Below are positions 51,302 through 60,432 of a DNA stretch of 64,000 nucleotides, piece after piece. This stretch comes from Gemmatimonadota bacterium (GTDB lineage Bacteria > Gemmatimonadota > Gemmatimonadetes > Longimicrobiales > Gaopeijiaceae). Positions within the stretch are counted from its first letter, which is position 1. Every line of letters starts with the position of its first letter. A program made the translations under genes and the position numbers. The notes beneath the pieces are model-generated. The model made no database searches. It was not told the DNA's origin and saw only the letters and a list, made by a program, of their open reading frames with translations. Location of the stretch: positions 1 to 64,000 of the forward strand of contig JAJCZZ010000082.1 of the NCBI GenBank assembly GCA_029262115.1, in the 5' to 3' direction.

Positions 51302-51576
51302 CCGTTACGGTCGTCGAGGAAGCGGGTGAGTGCTCCGGGGCGCCGCTCCACTTGCACCATCGGCGAAGCGGGGGCCTCCGGAGCCACAAGGACGCCGCGA
51401 GAGCGCAGCCACTCCACGCGAGCCCGCATGCCGCCGGAGCGGTCCAGCGGGCGGATTTCGGCCACGGGCTCGCCCTGGTATGTCACAGTCACGGTCCGTC
51501 CCTCACGAACGCGGCGGAGGAGCTCGGAAAAACGGGCTTTCGCTTGGTAGGTCGAGAATGTGTCGTCAGGGGCCAT
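51298..51576 (-). CDS. Phd/YefM-family antitoxin
   Basis: A 92-residue antitoxin. FSTYQAKARFSELLRRVREGRTVTVTYQGEPVAEI is the Phd/YefM DNA-binding and dimerisation fold. The C-terminal tail (EAPASPMVQVERRPGALTRFLDDR) would bind the toxin. It is the first gene of the pair. The ATG lacks a clear ribosome site and follows a T-rich tract; an inverted repeat sits 22 bases upstream. Confidence 0.88.
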   Translation of the reverse strand: MAPDDTFSTYQAKARFSELLRRVREGRTVTVTYQGEPVAEIRPLDRSGGMRARVEWLRSRGVLVAPEAPASPMVQVERRPGALTRFLDDRNG

Positions 51577-51597
51577 AAAGAAAAAATAGATGCTCCA

Positions 51598-51618
51598 GTC
51601 AGACTAGTCTACTCTGAC
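51598..51618. promoter_or_regulatory. Candidate antitoxin operator
   Basis: GTCAGA (51598-51603) and TCTGAC (51613-51618) form a perfect inverted repeat. Inside it, AGACTAGTCT (51601-51610) is itself a 10-bp palindrome. The site is just upstream of the Phd/YefM-type antitoxin gene, as expected for autorepression by the toxin-antitoxin complex. Confidence 0.5.
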
Positions 51619-51756
51619 CCGCCGGTGGGACGGCGAACCCCCGCCGGCCCGGCCCCGGCCGGGAGCCCACAGCGTGATGTCGGGTACTCCTTATACTGGT
51701 GCATCCCATCGCGGGGGCCCCCCTTGCCCCCTCGTTCCTCCGGCCGTCATCCGTCC

Positions 51757-53766
51757 GTGGCCTTCTCGTCCCGTCGAGCCATCCGCGCCGCGGTCGTCGC
51801 GGCATGCGCGATCTCGGCCTCGTGCGACGAGGTCGTCGGTCCGAAGGATGATGACGATCCCACGACGACCTGCCTGGCAAACGGCACTCCTCTCCAGGGT
51901 GACCTGGCCGGCGACACCCTGACGGCCGCAGGCGGCCCGTACGTCATCCGAGATTCGGCCATGGTTCGAGGGGGCGCGTGGCTGCGTGTGCAGGAAGGCG
52001 TAACAATCTGCCTGCATCCGCCTGCGTCTATCATGCTGGACGGAAGATTGGAGGCGTTCGGCACGGCGGAGGCGCCCATCACCATAGAGCGCGAACGCCC
52101 TGACCCGTCCTACCTGATCCGACCGGTCGGATCAGGCTTCGTGGCCGAGGTCCGTCTGCGACATGTCCGCATCCTGGGCGGCGGCATCTTCGCGCGCGGG
52201 GGTTCGCTCAGTACCGAGGACGTTACGATCGAGGAGGCACCCGGGGGCGGCATCGCCACGGACCGCGGACGCCTCGTCCGAACGGTGCTCTCATCCACGT
52301 GTGACGAAGCGTGCGCCTCGGAGGGAGCACGTGGTGCGCTGCGATACAGCCGGTTCTCGGGGCAGTCGGGTCTGACCCTCGAGGACGTTACGATCCGCGA
52401 TGCGCAAGGCGATGGCCTGTCGGTCGGCGCCTTACCTACGGATGCACCTCCCCTCTCGGTCGACGGGCTCGTGCTTGAGGATGTGTCCGGCCACGGCGTG
52501 ACGTTCGAGCACTACGCGCCCGACCGCCTGCTCCGTCTCACACGTGCCGGGTCCATCCGTTTCCGAAACGTCGGAGGCGACCTGATCCGAGGTCCCGCGC
52601 GTGCCGCCGCACTCCTGGCAACTCCGGGCTTCGAGGGACCGGTCGGCGAGCCGGCTACCGTATCGCTGGTAGGCGCCGTGCAGGGGAAGCCGCTCGAGCT
52701 CGGCCCGGGTCCCCTGTGGCGGCTCCTCGACGTCACTGGCGTGGACACGCTCGTACTTCGGCCCGGAGCGGAAGTCGAGGGTCCGACCGGAGACTCCACT
52801 GCCATTCGGGTCCTTCGGGCGAAGGGGACGGAGGCCGATCCAGTGCGGTTGAGCGGAAGTGGTCACACGTTCAAGGTCTCAGAAATTTGGGGGAACGAGG
52901 GCCTCTCCCACGTGCACGTAGCGGGCGCAACCGTGCGGATCGACGCTGACCAGGCGCATGTCGCCTCGTCGACGTTCCTTGGCGCCGGTCCACTGGTGCT
53001 GTCCGGCGACTTTCCCACCGTTGCCGGCGTGGTGTTCGAGGGCGCCACGTCCACTACTTTGCGACTCGACGGGCTGGGGGCGCGGGTCCAAGGCTGCTCG
53101 GTATCGAACTCCAGTGGCGATGGCGTGGTGGTCCGGGGGGCGCACGCGAGCATCCACCAGTGCAATCTGGTCGACAACGCTGGTGCCGGGGTGGCGTCGG
53201 AAGCCCGTGGATTCTTGGATGCTCGCCGAGACTGGTGGGGTGCCGCGGGTGGAGCTGGAGCAGTGGGGGCGGACGAGGCACGCGGTGGCGAGCTCGACCG
53301 CCTCCACGGGGGGCTGCCGGTCTCATGCGCGGACCTCTGGGGTCGGTCGGCCACGGATCTGTTCTTTTTGTGCGGGAACCGGCTGTATCGTTGGAGTGGG
53401 GAGACCGCCGAAGAGATCGGCGCTTCCCGTCCTGGTGGGCTCGAGCACGGCGTATGGGCGGGGCCGGAACGGGTGTGGTGGGTGGGCTCCGAGGGTTCGA
53501 TTTGCCGTTGGGACGGCTCCGCCGTCGAGGCGTTGGGGGGTGCGCCTCCGGTGACCCTCCTCGACGTGCACGGGACCTCGAACGACGACGTCTACATTGT
53601 CGGCCGAGGCGACGCGCTTCTGCACTGGGACGGGCGCTTCCTCCGGCCGCTGTGGACCCCAGGGGATGGGGACATCACGCATGTTTGGGTGGTGGAGGGC
53701 CATCTGTACCTCCTCCGTGAGAGCGGGGAGATTCTGGTGGGGAGCCCTCTGGATCGAGGACCTTGA
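51757..53766 (+). CDS. Parallel beta-helix lipoprotein with C-terminal beta-propeller-like repeats
   Basis: A surface or periplasmic lipoprotein of about 669 residues from GTG 51757; the signal ends in a lipobox-like ISASC. The first 520 residues show repeated beta-helix turns (LRHVRILGGGIFARGGSL, LTLEDVTIRDAQGDGLSVG, VQGCSVSNSSGDGVVVRG and a closing SIHQCNLVDNAGAGV) of the NosD/pectate-lyase-like right-handed kind. The last 150 residues are short W/L-containing repeats (DLWGRSATDLFFLCGNRLYRW, GVWAGPERVWWVGSEGSI) like a small propeller. No catalytic residues are evident. Start uncertain: no clear ribosome site. Confidence 0.7.
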   Translation: MAFSSRRAIRAAVVAACAISASCDEVVGPKDDDDPTTTCLANGTPLQGDLAGDTLTAAGGPYVIRDSAMVRGGAWLRVQEGVTICLHPPASIMLDGRLEAFGTAEAPITIERERPDPSYLIRPVGSGFVAEVRLRHVRILGGGIFARGGSLSTEDVTIEEAPGGGIATDRGRLVRTVLSSTCDEACASEGARGALRYSRFSGQSGLTLEDVTIRDAQGDGLSVGALPTDAPPLSVDGLVLEDVSGHGVTFEHYAPDRLLRLTRAGSIRFRNVGGDLIRGPARAAALLATPGFEGPVGEPATVSLVGAVQGKPLELGPGPLWRLLDVTGVDTLVLRPGAEVEGPTGDSTAIRVLRAKGTEADPVRLSGSGHTFKVSEIWGNEGLSHVHVAGATVRIDADQAHVASSTFLGAGPLVLSGDFPTVAGVVFEGATSTTLRLDGLGARVQGCSVSNSSGDGVVVRGAHASIHQCNLVDNAGAGVASEARGFLDARRDWWGAAGGAGAVGADEARGGELDRLHGGLPVSCADLWGRSATDLFFLCGNRLYRWSGETAEEIGASRPGGLEHGVWAGPERVWWVGSEGSICRWDGSAVEALGGAPPVTLLDVHGTSNDDVYIVGRGDALLHWDGRFLRPLWTPGDGDITHVWVVEGHLYLLRESGEILVGSPLDRGP

Positions 53767-53830
53767 TGTCCGTGAGGTGACGACGGATGGGCGGTCAGAG
53801 TTCCCACGATAGACACGGGAGGATGGTGGT

Positions 53831-54970
53831 ATGCAGATCGAGCAGCGGGCCTGGACGGACGATGGTTGGTTCGTAACGAGGGCGATGGACTCCCTCGTTG
53901 ATCCGGATCTGGTTCTGGTGTTCGGGGCCACGTCCTTCTTCGATCAGTCGGTCGCCCTCGAGGCTCTCCAGGCAAGCTACCCGGGTGCGCCGCTCGTCGG
54001 CTGCTCCACGGCTGGCGAGATTCGGGAAACGGTGGTCACCGTCGACTCCGCTGTCGCGACGGCTGTCAGCTTCCGTGACGTCGATGTCAAGATCGAGACG
54101 GAGGTGCTACCTGACGCGGCCTCGAGCCATACGGTCGGGGCCCGCCTCGGGGCCCGCTTTACCGACGCTCCTCCGGACCACGTGTTGCTCCTGTCTCCAG
54201 GTGTCGACGTCAACGGCTCCGACCTGGTACGGGGCTTCACGGCGGCACTTCCGCCGGGGATACTCGTGACGGGCGGCCTGGCCGGAGACGGCGACCGCTT
54301 CCTCAGCACCCGCCTCCTCGCCCACGGAGAGGTGACGGAGAGGACGGTGGTTGCGGTGGCTTTGAGCGGGTCCGGCCTCAAGGTGGGATTCGGATCGATG
54401 GCGGGTTGGGACGACTTCGGGCCCGACCGCCTCATCACGCGTTCGGACGGCAACGTGCTCTACGAACTCGACGGAGAGCCCGCGCTCGATCTATACCGGC
54501 GGTACCTTGGTCCCCACGCGGAACGGCTCCCGGCCAGCGGGCTCCTCTTCCCGCTGAGCGTCGAGGTCACGGAGACGGGCCAGCGGGTAATCCGCACGAT
54601 CCTGGGAATCGATGCCGAGGCTGGAAGCGTCATCCTGGCCGGTGACGTGACCACGGGGAGCCACGCCCGACTCATGAAGGCCAACGTCGACCGTCTCGTC
54701 GACGGGGCGGCTGACGCGGCCCACCGGTGTTCGTCCGTCGATGGGCTCGACGCCGCGGAATTCGCCTTACTGGTGAGTTGCGTGGGCAGGCGGCTGATAC
54801 TGAAGCAACGGACCGAAGAAGAAGTGGAAGCCGTCCAGGAGGCTCTCGGGCCTCAGGCGGTGCTCGCCGGCTTCTATTCCTACGGTGAGATATCTCCGGT
54901 GACCCCCGAAGCGCGCTGCGAGCTGCACAACCAGACGATGACGATCACGACCTTTTCGGAGTCGTCGTGA
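53831..54970 (+). CDS. FIST-domain sensor protein
   Basis: A 379-residue protein made of FIST_N (LVLVFGATSFFDQSVALEAL, PLVGCSTAGEI, VTGGLAGDGDRF) and FIST_C (HAERLPASGLLFPLSVEV and the end GFYSYGEISPV...CELHNQTMTITTF). FIST domains bind small ligands, proposed to include amino acids, and signal to partner proteins. Its stop overlaps the GTG start of the PAS histidine kinase, so the ligand-binding and kinase parts of one sensory system appear split into coupled genes. Confidence 0.9.
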   Translation: MQIEQRAWTDDGWFVTRAMDSLVDPDLVLVFGATSFFDQSVALEALQASYPGAPLVGCSTAGEIRETVVTVDSAVATAVSFRDVDVKIETEVLPDAASSHTVGARLGARFTDAPPDHVLLLSPGVDVNGSDLVRGFTAALPPGILVTGGLAGDGDRFLSTRLLAHGEVTERTVVAVALSGSGLKVGFGSMAGWDDFGPDRLITRSDGNVLYELDGEPALDLYRRYLGPHAERLPASGLLFPLSVEVTETGQRVIRTILGIDAEAGSVILAGDVTTGSHARLMKANVDRLVDGAADAAHRCSSVDGLDAAEFALLVSCVGRRLILKQRTEEEVEAVQEALGPQAVLAGFYSYGEISPVTPEARCELHNQTMTITTFSESS

Positions 54971-56352
54971 CACGCCACAAACTCCTCCGGCGTCAGATTC
55001 GGCGCCATCTCCCCGTCATGGAGCACGGTCGGTCCGAACTTCAGCCGCTGCTGGACGCTATCGACGCGGCGTATCAGCATGCCGATGATGATCGGGCCAT
55101 GCTGGAGCATTCGCTCGACATCATGTCACAGGAGTTGCAGGAGCGGTACAGCAAGCTGCTGGCCGAAGAGGCGCGTACTCGAACGCTGGCGGCAAACCGC
55201 GAGTTGACCGCGATCGTCGAACGCGCCGGAGTGGGCCTCTGCGTGAGCGACATGGGCGGACGCATCGTGCAGGCGAACCCCGCCTTCTGCGAGTTCATGG
55301 GCATCCCGGAGAAGGACCTCCTCGGCCGCCCCACCGACGCGCTTTCACCCGCGGAGGAAGCCCCTCGCACCCACGAAGCGGTTCGGCAGCTCATGGCGGA
55401 GGACGAGGTGAGCGTGGAGGTGGAGAGGCGGTTCCTCCACGCCGACGGGGGGGAACTCACCGGGCGACTGACGCTCACCCTCGTGCGCTCCGAAGGCGGC
55501 GACCCGCTCAACGTCATGGGTGTGGTTCAGGATATCACGTCTCAGAAACGTTTGGAGCGGGAGCTTCTCGAGAAAGAGGAGCAACTTCGCCAGAGCCTGA
55601 AGATGGAAGCGGTGGGACGGCTGGCCGGCGGTATTGCCCACGACTTCAACAACCTACTCACGGTCATCAGCGCCCGGACCGAGCTCCTTCGGTCGGTGTT
55701 GGAGGAATCCCACCCTGGTTGGGAGGACGTGGAGGAGATCCATTCCGCGGCCCGGAGGGCAGCCGAGTTGACGGGCCAGCTCCTGGCGTTCTCCCGGAGA
55801 CAGGTTCTCGCTCCCGAAACGCTCGACCTGGATCACGTCCTATCCGGCTTCCTCCCGTTCCTGTCGAGCCTCATCGGGGACGGCATCGAGGTCGCTGTCG
55901 ACGTGGAAGACGATCTCTCGCCCGTTCACACGGACGCGGGCCAACTCCAGCAGGTGCTCATGAACCTCGCCGTGAACGCACGGGACGCCATGCCGGGTGG
56001 CGGGCAGATCGAGATCACGGCCTGCTGCGTCGACTTCGAAGGAACGGCCGACCTGCCGCCCGGGCGCTACGTGCGGCTCCGCATGGTCGACAACGGCGTG
56101 GGAATGTCGGAGGCCGTCCTGGCTCGTGTCCTGGAGCCGTTCTACACGACAAAGGAGCCGGGAAAGGGCACCGGGCTGGGCCTGGCCATGGTTCACGGGA
56201 TCGTGCGCCAATCCGGGGGCGATGTGGTCATCGAGAGCACCGAGGGAGAGGGGACCGCTGTGTCCGTCTATCTCCCGGGGGTGGCGCCCGGGGGCTCAGG
56301 GCGGTCCGCGCCGGCCGACGCCGGCCGCGGCGCGGCCGAGCCCCCGCGGTGA
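54967..56352 (+). CDS. PAS-domain sensor histidine kinase
   Basis: A cytosolic histidine kinase of 461 residues from GTG 54967. Residues 15-70 form a helical segment (LEHSLDIMSQELQERYSKLL). A PAS domain spans about 80-195 (GVGLCVSDMGGRIVQANPAF, then NVMGVVQDITSQKRLEREL). The kinase core has H-box GGIAHDFNNLLTVISA, N-box NLAVNARDAMPGG, DNGVGM and GKGTGLGLAMVHGIV. There is no receiver domain. Coupling to FIST suggests that FIST ligand occupancy controls this kinase. No response regulator is in the window. Confidence 0.93.
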   Translation: MTRHKLLRRQIRRHLPVMEHGRSELQPLLDAIDAAYQHADDDRAMLEHSLDIMSQELQERYSKLLAEEARTRTLAANRELTAIVERAGVGLCVSDMGGRIVQANPAFCEFMGIPEKDLLGRPTDALSPAEEAPRTHEAVRQLMAEDEVSVEVERRFLHADGGELTGRLTLTLVRSEGGDPLNVMGVVQDITSQKRLERELLEKEEQLRQSLKMEAVGRLAGGIAHDFNNLLTVISARTELLRSVLEESHPGWEDVEEIHSAARRAAELTGQLLAFSRRQVLAPETLDLDHVLSGFLPFLSSLIGDGIEVAVDVEDDLSPVHTDAGQLQQVLMNLAVNARDAMPGGGQIEITACCVDFEGTADLPPGRYVRLRMVDNGVGMSEAVLARVLEPFYTTKEPGKGTGLGLAMVHGIVRQSGGDVVIESTEGEGTAVSVYLPGVAPGGSGRSAPADAGRGAAEPPR

Positions 56353-56470
56353 GGTCGCACGACCGGCCAGATCCGAGTGCGGACATTTTCCTCCAACACA
56401 TCTGCCTCCGTGCATGTCGTGTCGGGCGATCCCCGCATTCCGATGGTCCCCCCTTCACCGGGAGTTGTGA

Positions 56471-58690
56471 GTGACCCGCGGATTCCTGCGCCTTGCCGTC
56501 TGCCTGGCATGCTTTCCCCTCGGGCTCTCCGCCCAGGTCTCCGACACCCGGTCGGATGCCGAGCGGCTCCACCTTCGGGCGGTCTCCGCGGGCGAAGCCA
56601 TGCGCCTCGACGGCGTGCTCGACGAGGCTATCTGGCGTTCCGCGCCCGAGGCCACCGACTTCGTGCAAGCCGAGCCCCGCGAAGGCCGGCCGGCTTCCGA
56701 GCGGACTGAGGTTCGCGTGGTCTACGATGCGGATAATCTGTACGTCGGAGCCGTGCTGTACGACTCGGCCCCGGACGGCCTGGTGGTCACCGACATCACG
56801 AAGGACTTCCAGGAGACGGCACAGGACGCCTTTTCGGTCATCCTCGACACCTTCCGTGACCGGCGGAACGGATACGTGTTCGCCACCAACCCGGAAGGCG
56901 CGCGCGCCGACCAGCAGGTGGCCAACGAAGGGCGCGAGATCAACGCGAGTTGGGACGCGGTATGGCGGGTCCGCACCTCCCGTACGGCCGAGGGCTGGTC
57001 CGTGGAAATGGAGATCCCGTTCCGTGCACTCCGGTTCGACGAGAGTGTGGAGTCGTGGGGCATCAACTTCAGCCGCCGGATCCGGCGCAAGAACGAGCTC
57101 GCCTACTGGTCACCCGTACCCCGTGCGTATGCGTTGACTCGCCTGTCGCTGGCCGGCGACCTGGATGGACTTCCAGACGCTGCAGCGGGGCGCGATCTCC
57201 GGGTGAAGCCATATGTGCTGGGTGCGGCCATCCGGGAGACGGGGCTCGACGACTACGAGACCCGCCAGGAGGCGGGCGTCGATGTGAAGGCCCGCGTGTT
57301 CAATGCGTTCACCCTGGACGTCACGGTCAACCCGGACTTCGCTCAGGTCGAGGCCGACGTGCAGCAGGTGAACCTGACCCAGTTCAGCCAGTTCTTTCCC
57401 GAGAAGCGCGAGTTCTTCCTGGAGAACTCGGGCCTTTTCTACGTGGGCGACGCGGCGCGTAACAACCGGGTGGTTGCGGTGCCGACACCGGACGAGGATC
57501 TGCTGCTCTTCTTCTCCCGGAGGATCGGCGTTTCCGACGACGGCCAAGCGATTCCCATCGTGGGTGGTACCCGCCTGACCGGCCGACTCCCTACAGGAAC
57601 CAATGTGGGTGCCATCATCATGCGCACCGAAGGCCTGCCGGGAGCCAGCGGCAGCGACTACGGCGTCGTTCGGGTGCGACAAAACGTCTTCACCGGATCC
57701 GACGTGGGTGCCATCGCCATGACTCGGAACGTGCGTGGGGAGGGGCCACTCGGTGAAGAGTACAACCACGTGTATGGCGCGGATGCGAATCTCCGCTTGC
57801 CCGGCAACGTGGACTGGAGCACCTACCTGGTGGGCACGGAGTCGCCGCGGGTGGAGGACGGGCAGTATGCCTGGCGGACATCGATCAACCGCGAGGGGAA
57901 TTTCGCGCACATCAAGGTGGGCGCGATGGAGCTGGGCGAGAACTTCCGGGACGACCTTGGCTTCTTCCGCAGGACGGGCGTTCGGAAGTACTTCGTCGAC
58001 TTCGGGATTCGCCCGAGGCCCGCGTCGTTCCAGCGCCGGGGTGTCCGGGAGATGCACCCCCACATCGTCTGGAACTTCTACGAGGATCTCGGCGGTCGGA
58101 TCACGGCGAAACGGCTGCACTCAGGGTACACGTTCTTCATGAACGACGGGGCGTTCTGGGAGCTGAGCGTCAACCCCGCGTTCGAGAGGATCGAGCAGCC
58201 GTTCCGGATCGCTCGGACGGTCGACCCGATCCCGGCCGGCGGCTATGGGTGGGTCGAGTCCCAACTTCGGGGCAACTCCGACCCGAGCCGAGCCCTGTCC
58301 GGTGGATTCACGGCCATCGCCGGCGGACTGTGGAGCGGCACCCAGCGCACCGTCAACGCGAACCTGACCGTGCGGCCTTCGTACCGCTTCTTCCTGGAGA
58401 CGCGCCTGCAGCGAACCTCGGCCAGTCTCGACCTTCCGGACGCCGACTTCGTGCGGACGTTCTGGACGTTCCGGACGAACTACTCGTTTAACACGAACAT
58501 GTTCGTGGACGCCTTGGTGCAGTTCGATCCGGGCACCGACCAACTCAACACCAATGTCCGCTTCAACCTGATCCACCGGCCGCTCTCCGACAGCTTCGTG
58601 GTGTTCAACGAGCGGCGCTTCGCAAGGGAAACCGGCCTGCCGCCGGGACGCGGCTTCACGGTGAAGGGGACCTATATGGTGGCCTTCTGA
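56471..58690 (+). CDS. DUF5916/CBM9-like outer-membrane protein
   Basis: A 739-residue exported protein from GTG 56471. It has a signal peptide (PLGLSAQ), then a CBM9/DOMON-like N-terminal domain (LDGVLDEAIWRSAPEATDFVQAEPREG, VVYDADNLYVGAVLYDSAP, GYVFATNPEGARADQQVANEG, FSRRIRRKNELAYWSPV). A DUF5916 beta-barrel-like part follows, containing QFFPEKREFFLENSGLFYVG. The C-terminus is Phe (TYMVAF), as for outer-membrane barrels. These proteins are common in Gemmatimonadota and Bacteroidota. A role in polymer or lipid transport is possible but not shown. Confidence 0.88.
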   Translation: MTRGFLRLAVCLACFPLGLSAQVSDTRSDAERLHLRAVSAGEAMRLDGVLDEAIWRSAPEATDFVQAEPREGRPASERTEVRVVYDADNLYVGAVLYDSAPDGLVVTDITKDFQETAQDAFSVILDTFRDRRNGYVFATNPEGARADQQVANEGREINASWDAVWRVRTSRTAEGWSVEMEIPFRALRFDESVESWGINFSRRIRRKNELAYWSPVPRAYALTRLSLAGDLDGLPDAAAGRDLRVKPYVLGAAIRETGLDDYETRQEAGVDVKARVFNAFTLDVTVNPDFAQVEADVQQVNLTQFSQFFPEKREFFLENSGLFYVGDAARNNRVVAVPTPDEDLLLFFSRRIGVSDDGQAIPIVGGTRLTGRLPTGTNVGAIIMRTEGLPGASGSDYGVVRVRQNVFTGSDVGAIAMTRNVRGEGPLGEEYNHVYGADANLRLPGNVDWSTYLVGTESPRVEDGQYAWRTSINREGNFAHIKVGAMELGENFRDDLGFFRRTGVRKYFVDFGIRPRPASFQRRGVREMHPHIVWNFYEDLGGRITAKRLHSGYTFFMNDGAFWELSVNPAFERIEQPFRIARTVDPIPAGGYGWVESQLRGNSDPSRALSGGFTAIAGGLWSGTQRTVNANLTVRPSYRFFLETRLQRTSASLDLPDADFVRTFWTFRTNYSFNTNMFVDALVQFDPGTDQLNTNVRFNLIHRPLSDSFVVFNERRFARETGLPPGRGFTVKGTYMVAF

Positions 58691-58777
58691 CCCGGTGCCC
58701 GGGTACCATCAGGCATCCGCGGTGTAGCTCCTCGGACACCGCAGTTGCTTTCTGACACCGAACACGTGACGACCTTC

Positions 58778-59980
58778 ATGGAACGGACCTTCATAGCCAC
58801 TGCCGCGCTCCTGACCGCGCTCGCGTCGGCCTCACCGGCCGCCGCCCAGCGCGGCGCCGCCCAGGCCACGCTTATTCAGCCGGGCGAATCCTGCCCAGCG
58901 GGTACGACCGAGATCCGACCGGGGCGGTGCATGGCGCCCTCTTTCCCTGCTCCGAGCATCCTGGACTACCGGCCCGAGTCCACGCTGGTGACGGCCGAGC
59001 ATCTGGTCCCGCGTGCCCGTTATCCCGCCGTGGACTTTCATGGTCACCCGCGGGGCTTCACAACGCCGGAAGGGTTGGCGGAGCTTGGTGCCGCGATGGA
59101 CGAGTTGAACATCGGTGTCATGATCGCAGCCAACAACGTCTCGGGGGAGTCTCTCCGGGAGGCTCTGGCCGCCATCTCCGAGTCTCCCACAATGCGCGAC
59201 CGTGTGCGCGTGATGACGGGCGTCGACTTCCGTGACGTCGGCCTCGGATGGGCGGAGCGGACGGTGGCCCAACTCGAGGCGGATGCGGCCGCGGGCGCGG
59301 TGGCCATCGGCGAGATCAGCAAAGGCCTTGGGCTATCCTATACAAAAGCTGACGGCACTCGCCTCCGGATCGACGACCCGGCTCTGGATCCGGTTTGGGA
59401 AACGGCCGCGCGACTCGGCCTTCCGGTTTTCATCCATACCGGCGACCCAGCGGAGTTCTTCGCCCCGCTCGACTACACGAACGAGCGGTGGCTCGAGCAG
59501 GCCCTCTTCCCGAACCGGAGCTACCCCGCGGCCGAGTACCCGTCCTTCGAACAGCTTATCGAGGAGCGCGACAACCTCTTCCGCCGGCACCCCAACACGA
59601 CCTTCGTTACGGCTCACCTGGGCTGGCAGGCCAACGACCTCGGTCAGCTCGGCCGACTCCTCGACGAAATGCCCAATGTGTACACGGAGATCGGCGCCGT
59701 TCTTTACGACATCGGCCGTCAGCCCCGGTCCGCGCATGACTTCTTCGTCCGCTACCAGGATCGCATTCTGTTCGGGAAGGACTCCTTCCAGCCTGGAGAG
59801 TATCCATACTACTGGCGGGTTCTGGAGACGGCGGACGAGTACTTCGACTACTACCGCGACTACCATGCGTACTGGAAGCTGTACGGTATCGATCTGCCGG
59901 ACGACGTCCTGAAGAAGGTGTACTTCGGAAACGCCGTGCGTCTCATGCCGGGGATGCCGCAGGAGGGATGGCCGCGGTGA
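58778..59980 (+). CDS. Exported amidohydrolase family 2 enzyme
   Basis: A secreted TIM-barrel amidohydrolase of 400 residues from ATG 58778 (an upstream TTG would add 11 residues with no clear ribosome site). A signal peptide ends at PAAAQR. Predicted metal and catalytic residues are in DFHGHPRG (HxH), VFIHTGDP, TAHLGW and FGKDSF, matching the amidohydrolase-2 (decarboxylase/hydrolase) clan. Extra N-terminal residues (about 25-75) include CPAGTTEIRPGRC. Substrate unknown. The stop overlaps the next gene, so the two are coupled. Confidence 0.85.
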   Translation: MERTFIATAALLTALASASPAAAQRGAAQATLIQPGESCPAGTTEIRPGRCMAPSFPAPSILDYRPESTLVTAEHLVPRARYPAVDFHGHPRGFTTPEGLAELGAAMDELNIGVMIAANNVSGESLREALAAISESPTMRDRVRVMTGVDFRDVGLGWAERTVAQLEADAAAGAVAIGEISKGLGLSYTKADGTRLRIDDPALDPVWETAARLGLPVFIHTGDPAEFFAPLDYTNERWLEQALFPNRSYPAAEYPSFEQLIEERDNLFRRHPNTTFVTAHLGWQANDLGQLGRLLDEMPNVYTEIGAVLYDIGRQPRSAHDFFVRYQDRILFGKDSFQPGEYPYYWRVLETADEYFDYYRDYHAYWKLYGIDLPDDVLKKVYFGNAVRLMPGMPQEGWPR

Positions 59981-60327
59981 CCCTGACGAACACCTTCCAC
60001 CGCGCAGTCGTGCGGGTCGTTGCCGGCCCGCTCGCCGCCGTGATGCTCAGTCTGAGCGTCGCGGTTCCGCTGTTGGAGGTTGCGTCGGCCGCGGCGCGGA
60101 CGGTTCTGGAGAACCCGCATCCGCCCGGGTCGTGCCCCTCGGCCCACGATCACACGATCTGCGTGCAGGTCGGGGCCAACCAGGGGATGGCGGCGTCACC
60201 GCCGCGCGCACGCTCCCTCCCGGTGCTCTTCCGAGCCGCCGCACCGGCGGCGGATGCGGCCTCCGCCGTACCGACTCTCCTGACAGGCCCGCCCTCCCGG
60301 GCTCCTCCCGCTCCGGTCGCGATCTGA
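59977..60327 (+). CDS. Small exported protein with HDH/Cys motif, probably metal-related
   Basis: A 116-residue protein. GTG 59977 (GTGA overlap) is preferred over ATG 59968 because GGAGGG lies 9 bases upstream. A hydrophobic N-terminal segment (VVAGPLAAVMLSLSVAVPLLEV) serves as a signal anchor or signal peptide. The central CPSAHDHTICVQVGANQ, with Cys, His, Asp, His and Cys closely spaced, looks like a metal-binding site. The rest is Ala/Pro-rich. It sits directly upstream of a TonB receptor, suggesting a role in metal or metal-complex handling. Confidence 0.6.
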   Translation: MTLTNTFHRAVVRVVAGPLAAVMLSLSVAVPLLEVASAAARTVLENPHPPGSCPSAHDHTICVQVGANQGMAASPPRARSLPVLFRAAAPAADAASAVPTLLTGPPSRAPPAPVAI

Positions 60328-60432
60328 CGACCGAGCCGCCGGCATCGCCGCGCGGCACACAATGAAAATCGGGTGACCCAACCGTCCCATGTGGCGGATG
60401 CGCCCGTGGAGCCTTTATGGAGGAGTACCGAC

